Below are positions 1 through 46,092 of a DNA stretch of 64,000 nucleotides, piece after piece (the stretch's first letter is position 1; every line of letters begins with the position of its first letter). A program made the position numbers and the translations under genes. Origin of the DNA: Gordionus sp. m RMFG-2023 (taxonomy: Eukaryota > Nematomorpha > Gordioida > Chordodea > Parachordodidae); the NCBI RefSeq assembly GCF_954871325.1, contig NC_088775.1, positions 18,639,561 to 18,703,560 on the forward strand. The letters run 5' to 3'. The notes beneath the pieces are model-generated. The model was not told the DNA's origin. It worked only from the letters and a program-made list of their open reading frames with translations, and did not search any database.

Positions 1-260
1 TCAGGTGTAAATTTTTTTTATTAATTTTCATGGATTTACCATCACATTTGTCTTTTTAAATGTGATGTACCATGTTTATAATTATAAGATAATATACTTG
101 AACAATTCTTACATTGTACGTAGCCAATGTTTTTTTTATTTTCATCTATGATGATGTTAAATTTAGCCCATATTTCAGATTTTAAATTATTATTTGTATT
201 TCTAAAAGAATAAATATTATTTATAATTTTATTAATTATATCATTAGTATTTTGTGCCAT
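1..260 (-). pseudogene. hAT transposase N-terminus with BED zinc finger (partial)
   Basis: A 72-residue open frame begins MAQNTNDIINKI. It contains an aromatic W followed by C-x2-C and an H-x4-type histidine pair (VQCKNCSS ... GTSHLKR), the layout of a BED DNA-binding finger at the start of hAT transposases. The frame closes just after the histidine. Shifting by one base downstream gives CDGKSMKINKK, the type of sequence expected next, so the copy appears frameshifted at about position 41. The catalytic part would lie beyond the window edge. The clade within hAT is not determined. Confidence 0.6.
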
Positions 261-261
261 G

Positions 262-545
262 ATATTCCTTTATTTGATTGTTATGGTAAATATTCTAAAA
301 ATTTAGATATGAATTATAAAAAAATATATTATTAATACTTGAATATTGGGGCTTATTTAAGATATTCCTTTATTTGATTGTTATGGTAAATATTCTAAAA
401 ATTTAGATATGAATTATAAAAAAATATATTATTAATACTTGAATATTGGGGCTTATTTAAGATATTCCTTTATTTGATTGTTTTGGTAAAATATGTTGTA
501 AAAAATTAGATATGAATTATAAAAAAATATATTAATACTTTGAAT
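262..545. repeat. Tandem repeat, ~100-bp unit, 3 copies
   Basis: Two nearly perfect units start at 262 and 361 (GATATTCCTTTATTTGATTG), followed by a shorter, diverged third copy from 461. The array lies directly upstream of the BED-finger frame and inside the hAT element, so it is part of the transposon's 5' region. Confidence 0.85.
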
Positions 546-671
546 AAATTTGCAGGAAATTAATAATTAGATCGATCTGTGGGTGTTAGGTAGTGTTAAC
601 CATCACCCAATATTATATTAATCATAACTATAATAAAATATAATCTTATAACCATTAACTCATAATGTAAA

Positions 672-840
672 AATTTTTATAAAAAATATTAAGGCCCGGC
701 CCGGGTTTAACAATCTTAGGCCCGGCCCGGATATATTTTAAAAAAATTTTTTAGGCCCGGCCCGGAAATGTTTAAAAAATTTTTTTTTAGCCCGGCCCGG
801 GTATATTTAAAAATTTTAAAATACAGCCCGGGCCGGGCTT
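672..840. repeat. GGCCCGGCCCGG subterminal repeat cluster
   Basis: There are five blocks: near 694, 720, 753, 790 and 823, the last in inverted sense (CAGCCCGGGCCGGGCTTAGG). A/T-only spacers separate them. The same motif occurs at 11948-12115 and 41758-42050 next to matching termini, so it marks one hAT/MITE family. Confidence 0.75.
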
Positions 841-859
841 AGGGCCTGCAGGTATCTGA

Positions 860-1263
860 TAATACCCCTTATACTTTATGCATCTAATTTTTATTATTTT
901 AAATTTACCAACCCTCCTAATTTCGATTGTTCATAATCTTTCTTTTTTCTTTCAATTTTTGATTTTTTCTTTCCCCCTTTTTTCTTGTTTATACCCCCCC
1001 CCCCCCTTTTTTTTGTTCTTAATAAACTTTTTATACTTTGTGTATCTAGTCTTATTTTATAATTATTATTATTTATTTATTTTTTTAAATTTACCAACCC
1101 CTTTAATCTCGATAATACTTCTGATAGGATAGCTCATGTATCTTCCTCTTTTTCCAATTTGGATTTTTTTTCCCCATTTCCCTAGTTAATATCTTATTTT
1201 TTTTTCTTCCATTCAAAATTATATCCGCTAATATATATTTTTTTATTTACTCCCTTTCAAAGC
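860..1263. other. T-rich spacer with an imperfect direct repeat
   Basis: No gene is seen. A segment with 'TTTAAATTTACCAACCC' and 'CTTTATACTTTGTGTATCTA' type sequence occurs twice (about 868-1010 and 1025-1130). A poly-C run lies near 995. The open frame over this stretch encodes only low-complexity F/L/Y and is not taken as a gene. Confidence 0.5.
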
Positions 1264-1269
1264 CATCCC

Positions 1270-1506
1270 ATGGTAAACTCTTGTTGTCAAGTATGCTTAA
1301 AAATAGTTTCGCTTAATTTAAATGGCGTGTTTAGGAAACATGGTTCACCCGCTTGCCACAATTCTGGAAAATTTCCCCTCTCTTACGGCCCAGATCCTTT
1401 TATTAACGCTCCTCACTCGTATGACCCCAGTCCGGCTTGTTCCTCAAGCTCTGTTGATTTATTCCTTAATTCGCATAAGCCCCAGTTCTTTTTAGGATCC
1501 CTATAG
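1270..1506 (+). pseudogene. LINE N-terminal zinc-finger region
   Basis: The 78-residue frame starts MVNSCCQVC and has C-x2-C-x14-H-x4-C (CQVC ... RKHGSPAC), a finger of the kind found ahead of the RT in R2-like elements. The frame closes at 1506, and the coding sense moves to another frame (FLTSLINNLNSDF...) at about 1530-1822. That segment carries the basic spacer before the RT. Confidence 0.55.
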
Positions 1507-1896
1507 TCGCTCGAGAGTCTATCTCAAGGTTCCTCACGTCACTTATAAATAATTTGAATTCAGATTTTTCCTCACTACCCTTATGGTTAGACCTGGTTAG
1601 TTTTTGTCTTCGAGTCCTAGTTAAACCCAAAAATAAAATAAATAACTTATCTGCCTCAATTAAGGAAAAAGTGTCCAATTTTGGAAATACGATTATCGAT
1701 GAATTTTCTCCATCTAACTCTTTAAATCCCAACTCCTTCCGTTGCAAATTGATCTCTGAAAAATTAGATCTTGGAGATATTAGCTGTGCTGCCCGAATAT
1801 TGTCTTCCGATGATTCTATTTGACCTATCAACGTTACTATATTTAAACAACTTCTTGAAAAACATCCACTAGCGTCCCCTTTTAACATTCACCCGC

Positions 1897-3402
1897 ATGC
1901 CTCTTCCTATTCCTTTTACCTGTGATGAAGTACTTAAGTGCTTAAAGTCCTTTAAAAAAAGGACGACAAGTGGGTTGGACGGCTTCAGACCTGGTTTTTT
2001 TGTGGATTTAATTAAATGCTCTGATAGTGGTTTTATTGACCCTTTGCTGAAAGCATTAACTGAACTTTGCAATAATATCCTCGTATGCGAAGTTCCTCTT
2101 TGTATTCGTCCTATTATTTTTGGCGCACGTCTTGTTTCTTTAACCAAACCGGATGGTGGCATTAGACCCATTGCCATAGGGTCATTCTTTCGTCGTTTAG
2201 TCGCCAAGGCTATTGTAAATAAGATTCGGCCTAAGGCCAGTTTCTTCTTATTTCCTTCACAGTTAGGATTTGGAGTGAGAGGTGGGTGTGAAGTGGCCTC
2301 ACATGTTGCGCGTATTTTTATAAATACTGAGGCTGATAAGGTTTTCTGCAAGTTAGACTTCAGAACAGCCTTCAACACCATCTATAGGAGAGCATTCTTA
2401 CCATCTTTTTTACACCATTTCCCAAAATACTGGAATTTCCTTAATTCCTGTTATGGATTCCCTTCGTTACTCAAATTCGGGGAATTTTCCATATCCTCCA
2501 CAGAGGGGATTCAGCAAGGTGATCCACTAGGTCCCCTGCTCTTTACTATAGGGATTCATGATTTGATCAAAAATTTAAAGTCTAATTTCAAATTAGACCT
2601 TAATTTATGGTATCTCGACGATGGCTCTTTTGGCGGTTCTTTATCCAATGTTATGTCGGCCATAGAGTACGTTGAAATGGAAGCTTCGAAAATTGGTCTT
2701 TCCCTAAATAGGAAAAAGTGTGAAATTTCCTCCCTCAACAATAAGGATTTTATTCCTCCCTTAGATTTTACAATCATTCCGCACGAGGATCTCTGTCTTT
2801 TAGGTTCCCCCATCAGTTTTTCAACTTCCTTTTGTCAAAAAACTTTTGACGATTTGATCCAGTCCCTTTCCAATTCACTCAAGAATCTTCCTCATCTCCC
2901 CAATCATCAGTTTTTCTTTCTCGCCAAAAAATGTCTTTTTCTACCGAAATTCTTACATTTATTTAAATCTTCCCCCGTTTTCCAGTACAATACTCTCCTT
3001 AAGGTCTTCGAATTAAAATTTAAACATTTTATCGAATCCCTTTTAGGCTTAAATTTTTCCCATTTCAATTGGTCCCTCGCCTCTATGCCCGCTTACCGGG
3101 GTGGACTGGGATTTTCACCCCCCTTCCTTATGGCAATTGCGTGCTTTCTTTCATCTCGAATATCCTTCGCCGATTCTATTTCCTCGCTTATCGAGTTGGA
3201 CGATCCCCTTCTATCTTCAGCTAAACAAGAGTGGCTTATTCTAATCACCCAAGGCTCCGAGCAGCCAGTTTCCTGTCATCTAAAGAGCTTCCTGGTCCCT
3301 ATGCTTCAATGCTCGTTTGAAAAACTTTGTATGTATCCCGATCTAACTAACCTTCAACTGCTCAGAAACGCAAAAAAAACTCTAACGGCCATGAATGGCT
3401 AG
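1897..3402 (+). pseudogene. LINE reverse transcriptase domain
   Basis: This is a 501-residue open frame, counted from the methionine at 1897. The RT motifs are clear: fingers with TSGLDGFRPGFF (residues 25-35), catalytic motif A KLDFRTAFN with D154, motif B GIQQGDPLGP (204-213), and the catalytic box WYLDDGSFGG with D241/D242. The thumb follows. All catalytic aspartates are present, so this segment alone looks intact, but the element as a whole is interrupted on both sides. A second, older copy of the same RT lies at about 54960-55920. Confidence 0.88.
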
Positions 3403-4037
3403 ACGCGATTCCGACTGGTAAAAAGGAAACGTTACTCACAGACGATGAGTTTTAAACTGCCATTGGCCATAGGCTTGGTTGCCTTATCCCTTCTGTGGAC
3501 ACCTGTGCTGCCTGTCACAAACAGGTTGATCCTTTCTCTAGACATTGTTTCTAGTGCCTCGAATTCAGTGGCCGTTTCCTGAGGCACGACAACCTTAATA
3601 GGTTAATCGGCAAAGCCTTGATTTCGGCCGGTTTCCCCAATAGTTTGGAGCCATTAGGTCTCCTAAATGCGGACGGTAAGCGCCCCGACGGCATGTCTTT
3701 AACGTCTTGGCACGGCGGCAAAAGACTTGTCTGGGACGTCTCTTGTGTTACCTCCTTTCCGGCTAATGGAAATACCGACCCCTTGGAACTACAAGAAACC
3801 AATAAGTTTAATAAATATAGATTCCTCCCTAATTCTTTTATATTTATTCCACTAATTTTTAGCGTCCTTGGAAACCCCGGTCCCCAATCTCTAAAGTTCT
3901 TAAATCAATTGGGTAGAAGAATTTCGTTAAGGACAGGGGTCAAAAACGAGTCCCTATCTCTTAAACAAAAAGTCCAATTTGAAATCCTAAAGGGGAACTA
4001 CAAATGTTTCTTCGAAACACTCCCATTTCCATCCTAG
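3403..4037 (+). pseudogene. LINE C-terminal knuckle and restriction-like endonuclease domain
   Basis: This continues in the RT frame after a stop. A C-x2-C-x9-H-x3-C knuckle (TCAACHKQV ... SRHCF) with one internal stop is followed by RHDNLNRLIGKAL, which resembles the RH(N) block of R2. Then come KRPDG and LVWDVS, spaced like the PD...D core of restriction-like nucleases. The open part, 3618-4036, reaches a clean stop at 4035. The endonuclease assignment is by motif pattern, not by alignment. Confidence 0.6.
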
Positions 4038-5006
4038 TATATCAAATATAGTTATCTATTATATATTAAAAACTGGTTTGTTAATATCATTTATATTTTG
4101 CATCGCAACTATATTTAGAATTTAACCACAAAAAAATATTTTTCGTTATAATTAAACAATTATGTTTTAAATATTTATTACATTATAATATATTAAAAAT
4201 AGGGAAATTTTAAAATCTTTTCAATTTTTTTATTAATTCTTTGAAATAATTTGCGGTTTTTAAAAATTAATTTTATTATATTAATTTTTAAATCAATATT
4301 TTTTAATTAAATTAATATTTGGTTATGATTTTATAAACCTTTTGGGGTTTTTTAAAATAAATAACTAATATTAAGTGAATATCATTAAAATCATAGGTGT
4401 ACTGCAAGCGGGGCTATGCAGGGTTAAACCACCCTATTTTTTTTTAACTTCCTCCTTTCCAAATTTTGACGAATTTTATAATTGTTAAATTCGAATTCCT
4501 TTATTCTTTATTATTGTTATAAAAATTTAAATTTATACATATTTTTTTACTTACTTTACTTTATTAGCCTAGTATATTACCTTTTTTTTGTTTTATACTT
4601 TTTTTATAACACATAGAAGATAGAGAAGCATGAAGTTTTATTTTTTCAATATTTTTATTTTCATTTTATCATCAATAAAATAAAATTTTTGATTTCTCTT
4701 ATTTAACATTTTTTTAGATATTATAAAAAAATATTAGGATAATAAAAGGCATAAAATACTTTTTTAAAAATTTTTTCCTAAATTAAATATGAGAACCTAG
4801 GCTAATATAAAAGGTACTGGTTGGAGAATAGAATGTAATAACAATCGACAGTGACGATAGGCTTTTAAATTTTACTCAAATTAAAAATGAAAATATAGGC
4901 TAATATAAACACTGGTTGGAGAATAAAATGCAATAATAATCAACAGAAGAATTTTAAAAAATTTGAATAAGTAGGTTGTTGGGTGTTTGATTAATCATTA
5001 TTCTTT
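4038..5006. other. AT-rich spacer with one direct duplication
   Basis: No gene was found. A segment of about 90-100 bp is present twice in tandem (about 4785-4881 and 4882-4968), sharing TAGGCTAATATAAA and CTGGTTGGAGAATA. A short C/G-richer stretch, GCAAGCGGGGCTATGCAGGG, lies near 4406 and could be a transposon end without a visible partner. Confidence 0.5.
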
Positions 5007-5224
5007 GAAAAATGTTAGAGATAATTATTTTAAATAAAATTAAAATAAATAATGTTAAATAGACACAGTGGCAGGCAAAGATGAGAAAACAAAAATTTAT
5101 TTATAAAAAATTAATTTAACATTGTTGAACATGTCTAAATTTTAAAGTTTATATAGTTTTATAAAATATGAATTTGAATATAAAATAAATAAAATAAGTT
5201 TGTTAAAGTCGCGATACATAAGGG

Positions 5225-5335
5225 ATATATTTTATAAAAGGTCGTAAGCGATATATTTTATAAAAGGTCGTAAGCGATATATTTATAAAAGGTTATAAGC
5301 GATATAATTATAAAAGGCCATCAGTAGAAATCGCG
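5225..5335. repeat. Short tandem repeat in left foldback arm
   Basis: Four imperfect ~30-bp units of the type GCGATATATTTTATAAAAGG. The inverted counterpart, also about four units, is at 7840-7945 in the right arm. Confidence 0.8.
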
Positions 5336-5564
5336 ATGTATTCATATATTACAATTATTTTAATCTTATTTTAATTAATATAATTTATTTAATTTTATTT
5401 TAAATAATTATCTCTAACATTTCCCTCTCTGAGAAGTCCAGTTACCGCAGTCGTCGGTTCATGGTTGTTGATCTGTCTTTTTTGTATGTCTTGTGGCATC
5501 AATAACTTTTAGTGGTATAATCATCATCGTGGTGTTTATTAAGTTGTCACAATTTTAAAATAGT

Positions 5565-5750
5565 TACATCAAGTTTATATCCTTTAATTTCAATGATGGA
5601 TATTCCAATTTATTTTTTAACAAATTTTATCAAGTTTATATTCTTTAATTTCAATTATGGATATCCCAATATATTTTTCACAAATTTTGTCAAGTTTATA
5701 TTCTTTAATTTCAGTTATGGATATTCCAATATATTTTTCACAAATTTTAA
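5565..5750. repeat. ~61-bp tandem repeat in left foldback arm
   Basis: Three units starting CAAGTTTATATTCTTTAATT and ending in ATATTTTTCACAAATTTT. Two inverted units lie at 7430-7555, so the arms differ in copy number. Confidence 0.8.
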
Positions 5751-6094
5751 TTTTCATTTTAAACATTAATTTACGAATATATTTTAAATCTTTATTTTAA
5801 ATATCATTAATTTAAGAATATCAACTTAAATTTTCAATTTACTTTAAATGTTTTATTTTTTTTTTAAATTAAATACTTTAAATTATTTATTTTAAATTTT
5901 TTTACTTTAAATTTTTCCTTAAATTTCTCCTCCCTAAAAATCTTGAAAGTAAGGTAGGATAGTTTGGCTTTATTGAAATTTATAAACTATATCATATCTT
6001 GTCATAAATAATATCACATCAGTACTATATTATTATATCAAATTGGAATGTTAAATTCATCATTAATCGGAGTTTATATAATCGTTTTTTGATA

Positions 6095-6385
6095 GGGGGG
6101 TTGGTTTGAATTTTCGTTATCATAGTTAGCTAGCTTTAGAGTGGTATAAGAATCATTTTTCGCCAGGGGTTGGTTTAGATTTTCTTCATCATAGTTAGCT
6201 TTAGAGTCGTATAAGAATCATTTTTCGCCAGGGGTTGGTTTTAGTTAGCTTTAGAGTCGTATAAGAATCATTTTTCGCCAGGGGTTGGTTTAAATTTTCG
6301 TCATCATAGTTAGCTTTGGAGTCGTATAAAAATCATTTTTCGCCAGGTTGGTTTAAATTTTCGTCATCATAGTTAGCTTTGAAAA
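6095..6385. repeat. ~60-66-bp tandem repeat near the foldback centre
   Basis: About five units contain CGCCAGGGGTTGGTTT, ATTTTCGTCATCATAGTTAG and GTCGTATAAGAATC. About three inverted units lie at 6950-7110. Confidence 0.8.
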
Positions 6386-6547
6386 ATGACATCCAATAAT
6401 AATTTTATTTTTAACGTTCTCATCTATAGCTTGCCAAGTGCCCATACGTCTTAAAGTTTATATTTAATTTTAATTTAAGAATTTTTTGGTAAAAAAAATA
6501 TCAGAAAAATTATTTTTTTTAAAATTTATTAATGAACCTTTACCGCG

Positions 6548-6781
6548 GCCAAATAGACAAGGTGGCAGGCAAAGATGAGAACACAAGAATTTATTTATAA
6601 AAAATGACCTTTTATAAAATATATCGCGACTTTTACAAACTAATTTTATTTTATTTATCATATATTCAAATTCATATTATTTTATAAAACTATATAAACT
6701 TTAAAATTTAGACATGTTCAACAATGTTAAAAAAATTAATTTTTGTGTTCTCATCTTTGCCTGCCACCGTGTCTATTTAAC
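6548..6781. mobile_element. Small inverted-repeat element at the centre of the foldback
   Basis: It begins AAATAGACAAGGTGGCAGGC and ends GCCTGCCACCGTGTCTATTT, i.e. the same termini as the whole foldback. It sits between two inverted copies of a 'CTTTACCGCGGCC / GGCAGCGGTAAAG' flank. It looks like a short member of the same family placed in the middle of the large palindrome. Confidence 0.55.
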
Positions 6782-8101
6782 ATGGAGGCAGCGGTAAAGG
6801 TATTAATAAATTTAAAAAAAAAAATTTTCTGATATTTTTTTTACCAAAAATTCTTAAATTAAAATTAAATATAAACTTTAAGACGTATGGCCACTTGGCA
6901 AGCTATAGATGAGAACGTTAAAGATAAAATTATTATTGGATGACATTTTGCAAAAGCTAACTATGATGACGAAAATTTAAACCAACCCCTGGCGAAAAAT
7001 GATTCTTATACGACTCCAAAGCTAACTATGATGAAGAAAATTTAAACCAACCCTTGGCGCGAAAGCTAACTATGATGACGAAAATTCAAACCAACCCCCT
7101 GGATAAAAACGATTCTATAAACTCCGATTAATGATGAATTTAACATTCCAATTTGATATAATAATATAGTACTGATGTGATATTATTTATGACAAGATAT
7201 GTAGTTTATAAATTTCGATAAAACCAAACTATCCTACCTTACTTTCAAGATTTTCAAAGAGGGAAAAGTTAAGGAAAAATTTAAAATAAATAATTTAAAG
7301 TAATTAATTTTTTTTAAAAAATAAAGCATTTAAAGTAAATTGAAAATTTAAGTTGATATTCTTAAATTAATGATATTTAAAATAAAGATTTAAAATATAT
7401 TCGTAAATTAATGTTTAAAATGAAAATTAAAATTTGTGAAAAATATATTGGAATATCTATAATTGAAATTAAAGAATATAAACTTGATAAAATTTGTGAA
7501 AAATATATTGGAATATCCATAATTGAAATTAAAGATTATAAACTTGATGTAACTATTCTCAAATTGTGACAACTTAATAAACACCACGATGATGCTATTT
7601 TGTCTCAAATTAACACGTGGTACAGATAACCAAGATGATGATGATTATACCACTAAAAGTTATTGATGCCACAAATTGACATACAAACAAGACAGATCAA
7701 CAACCAATTGAACCGACGACCGCGGTAACTGGACTTCTCAAAGAAGGAAATGTTAGAGATAATTATTTAAAATAAAATTAAAATAAATAAATTATATTAA
7801 TTAAAATAATTATAATATATGAATACATCGCGATTTCTACTGATGACCTTTTATAAATATATCGCTTATAACCTTTTATAAATATATCGCCTACGACCTT
7901 TTATAAAATATATCGCTTATGACCTTTTATAAAATATATCGCGATTTTTACAAACTTGTTTTATTTTATTTATTTTATATTCAAATTCATATTATTTTAT
8001 AAAACTATATAAACTTTAAAATTTAGACATGTTCAACAATGTTAAATTAATTTTTTATAAATAAATTTTTGTGTTCTCATCCCACTGTGTCTATTTAACA
8101 A

Positions 8102-8612
8102 AAAATATTTAGATATTTTTTAGTATCAAATTCTTCGGTGTCCTTTTGCCAATTGAACCATTTTATTTTATTAATTGACTGATATTGAAAAAATTAAATT
8201 AAATCATTAGGAACATATTAACAATAATTTAAATACTATGTAGGTGAATATTTACAGATATAGCTCGATCTTGAAATTAAACAAATATACAATCTAAAAA
8301 AATCCAAAGCTAGCAAGATTAAAAATAGACGTATTTATTATTTCGCTAGAAAGCGTCAAAGTCCCGTCTGAGGCTACGTCTTCACAGGCAATTTACAAAA
8401 TGCGCATATAATTCTTTTTTATTGATATGCATAATAAAAAGCGTGAATATTTGTTAAGACGCTCACATCTGTTTATATTGTTTACAAACATTTGCGAAAA
8501 TAAAATGCGCGAATATGCGAATTTTTATTGCTAGCGAAAAGACAGCCTAATGAATAATTTTGAAAAGTAAAATGACTTGAATAAATTTTAATAAAATTAT
8601 TTTTTATTTTAG
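8102..8612. other. Spacer with a possible small MITE
   Basis: No gene is called. Between about 8378 and 8548, 'GAGGCTACGTCTTCACAGGC' and the inverted 'GCTAGCGAAAAGACAGCCT' could be terminal inverted repeats of a small element containing the palindromic motifs ATGCGC and GCGAATATGCG. The match is weak and no duplication was found. The 3' end of the stretch (TTTTTTATTTTAG) works as the acceptor for the exon at 8613. Confidence 0.35.
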
Positions 8613-8854
8613 AAAATTCTTTCCGATATATTCTTTTTGGCCCAAGGAACCTAGATGCGCGATTTGGAGAGAAGCAAATACAAAGAATCTACCAAAGATT
8701 CAGATTAAATAAATATGAAACGGATATTGGAGTAGATTCCAGATTCATATATCAAAATATGGAAAAGGAATCCGTGAGGCGAATGAAATCCTTTCACAAA
8801 AAAATACAGCTTAAAGAGAACAAAGAAATGAAAGATTTATGGAAAATATTTTAA
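8613..8854 (+). CDS. Last exon of an unidentified small gene
   Basis: After a good acceptor (TTTTTTATTTTAG), a frame of 79 codons runs to TAA at 8852, and AATAAA follows at 8907. The peptide begins NSFRYILFGPRNLDARFGEK and ends KEMKDLWKIF. It is rich in K/R, with RRMKSFHKK in the middle. I do not recognise it with certainty. The order N-L-D-A-x-F, I-Q-R-I, an R-F-x-Y block and a basic V-R-R tail recalls mitochondrial ribosomal protein bS21m (MRPS21), which is about this length, but this is by eye and weak. The first exon was not found: ATGAATAATTTTGAAAA at 8547 with a GT donor gives the wrong phase. The exon lies antisense to the WDFY3 transcript, 280 bp beyond its last recognised exon. It could be a nested gene or a relic. 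Confidence 0.4.
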
Positions 8855-9132
8855 TATTTAGATATGGTAGTATCAAATTTGTGACATTATTTTTAAATAT
8901 ATTATAAATAAAGAATTTATTCATATTTGTAATAAAAAAATTAATTATATATATATATCATATTTTTTGATAATATATTTTTTAAAAATTGTAGCCCCCC
9001 TCCCGCCAAATTTTAGCAGGGTGTACTCATTCTTATTATTGTTAGTCTAAAAAATTACATTTTATTTTCATACAATTATTAAAATTCTTAAAAGAAAAAA
9101 ACACGAGGTAGGACGCAACCTAATTTTATTAC

Positions 9133-44352
<35,220 letters not shown>

Positions 44353-46092
44353 TATTTATGGATTGGGATAATGGGCCTAATTCAAATATTAGAGATATAT
44401 ATATGTAAATTTAAATATATGTTTCACTAAAAGCAAGAAATAAATTACCTTAATGATTAAAATTTCAGTATTAGCAAATACTTTTCATTATAACTGGTGT
44501 TAGTTGTCACTGTTCAAAAAGTTTTAATGTTAATTTAAAAAATTATTTTTTAAATTTTTACACAAATATGCACATAAAATAAAAATCAATATCTAAAATA
44601 AATCTCATTCAAATTTTTTTAGAAGATTATATACTATTAATTAAATATGTCAATTTATGTTTTAAAATCAAAATTCTGCACAATCATAGATTCATTATCC
44701 TTCAATATCTCCAATTCTGATGAAATAATTTTTTAGAAGTCTATTGAAACTCCTATTTCTTTATTAAAATAGCTCAGTATTATTAAGGTATTTCCATTAT
44801 TTAAGGTCCATAAAGAATCAAATTCTCTAAAATGTGCTTTTTAGTTGCAGACCTATGATATTCAAAACTATTTTTGAGAATTAAGGCACACTAAAATAAA
44901 CTATATATAAATTTTCGTTTTTCCAAAAATTTGAGGCAAATCTTTTTGAAAATTTTTATTAATTTTTTAAATAGTTTATATTGAAGCATTTCATATAAAA
45001 TATATTTTATATGTCAATTAGACATTTAGAAATGTGATAAAAATTGAAATATAGACAATAAGTTTGCAATGCACACTTCATACTAATTATTATTACATAA
45101 ATTATTGTTATTAAAGTATGGTTTGATATTTTTTGATTCCCTATATTTTAAATTGGATATATATTCTTGTCTTATTACAAGGCCTGATTCTACCTATAGG
45201 CCTGATTCTAGCTATACCTATTTGGGGAGGGAGGCAGACAAAAATTTTGAAGGGGCAGTTAAGAAACTTTTTTTCAACACCAAAAAACAAATATTATATA
45301 ACTTTGATATAGTTTAATTGTGTTTGTATAATACTTGTTAGGGATTTAATCATAAAATATATGTAATTTGAAAATATTTATAACTATATTACAATAGATA
45401 TGATGAACAATGATTGAGCAGTGTAAAAATAACAAAAATAAAGTATTAACAATATAATTTTGGTTGAGATGTATTTTTAGATATCTTGAAAACATTTCCA
45501 AAATTAATAGTTTCGGTTATGTTTTTTCTATATCCTAATAAAACCAAGTGACCCATTCTTATATCACTACTCAAACGTTTATCTGATTTAATAATTCTTT
45601 TAATGGTGAAAAGGTTGACTCATAACTCGATGTGGATGATCTAAACTCTATTTAAAAAACATTTGAAAATTAGAAATTTGTCAAAATGATGTAACATAAT
45701 CCTTTTCCTTATAATTTTCTAAACTTTTAATAAATATTTTTAACACTCTCAATTTCAATTAATTTTTTTTATGTCTAGAAAATTAAAATGGATATCTTGA
45801 TCTAAATTTTATTTAAAATTTGTTAATTAGTTTATACTAAAAAATTGGAAAAACTTTTAATCTTAGGATTCTCTACCTCTATGTATTTTGCAATTATAAT
45901 GTTTCTCAAGGCCCCTTTATTCAAGAATTTTCTCATTAGTAAAACCCATTTTGATATAATTGATTCATGTTATAGATTTTACAAGGAAGGCAAAAAACTG
46001 CATCAGCTTCATTAATTATTCAACATATTCATATTTATAAAACTTTAAAGAAAATTTTCGATTATTAGTAACAGACTTTTTGAGTGACGTTA
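44353..46092. other. Upstream region of WDFY3
   Basis: The promoter should lie here or further right. I cannot point to a reliable TATA box or initiator in such A/T-rich DNA. A short tandem GGCCTGATTCTACCTATA (2 copies) followed by GGGGAGGGAGGCAGAC lies near 45180-45240 and may be a transposon relic. No gene is seen. Confidence 0.45.

Larger units (their letters stand above)
1..859 (-). mobile_element. hAT transposon, 5' end, running off the left edge
   Basis: The element reads leftwards. Its outer end is near 859, where the minus strand begins TCAGATACCTGCAGGCCC. That terminus matches the MITE at 11928-12141 (TCAGCGACCTGCAGG...). Inside the end, at 692-840, lie five blocks of the type GGCCCGGCCCGG separated by A/T runs. 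These are very GC-rich against an AT-rich background and are probably subterminal transposase-binding repeats (inference). A BED-finger coding relic sits further in, at 1-260. The other end is outside the window, so completeness cannot be judged. Confidence 0.6.
1264..4037 (+). mobile_element. LINE with C-terminal restriction-like endonuclease (R2-like group), broken
   Basis: The parts lie in order on the plus strand. First is an N-terminal finger region (1270-1506). A spacer domain follows (1530-1890), then a reverse transcriptase (1897-3402). Last is a Cys/His knuckle followed by an RPD...WD endonuclease-like region (3403-4036). RT before a CCHC knuckle and a PD-(D/E)xK-type domain is the known order in early-branching, often site-specific LINEs (R2, NeSL, CRE kin). 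No APE-type endonuclease is visible. The frame is interrupted: a stop near 1822, a frame change between 1823 and 1897, a stop after the RT at 3400, a further one near 3452 and one inside the knuckle. No target-site duplication was found. Confidence 0.8.
5007..8101. mobile_element. Foldback-type element: long inverted arms with internal tandem repeats
   Basis: The left end TGTTAAATAGACACAGTGG (5053) is matched in inverted form at the right end (CCACTGTGTCTATTTAACA, ending 8101). Sequence landmarks recur in mirror order on both sides of a centre near 6665: the GATAT/AAAGGTCGTAAGC units, the TTAGTGGTATAATCATCATC block, the 60-bp 'CAAGTTTATATTCTTTAATTTC' units, and the 'CGCCAGGGGTTGG' units. No coding frame is present. 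A smaller copy of the end sequence also lies at the centre (6548-6781), suggesting insertion of the family into itself. Target-site duplications are not clear. A 45-bp outer segment (ATGTTAGAGATAATTATTT) at 5009 recurs inverted near 5423 and direct at 7749. Confidence 0.75.

Noticed and set aside
878-1132. 84-codon frame rich in F, L and Y
   Set aside because: It is low-complexity T-rich DNA with a poly-C run and an internal direct repeat; no protein motif.
1-9100. Search for WDFY3 exon 11 (NVFHHLFYEG) and WD40/FYVE exons
   Set aside because: No minus-strand segment encodes the expected blocks; they must be outside the window or lost.
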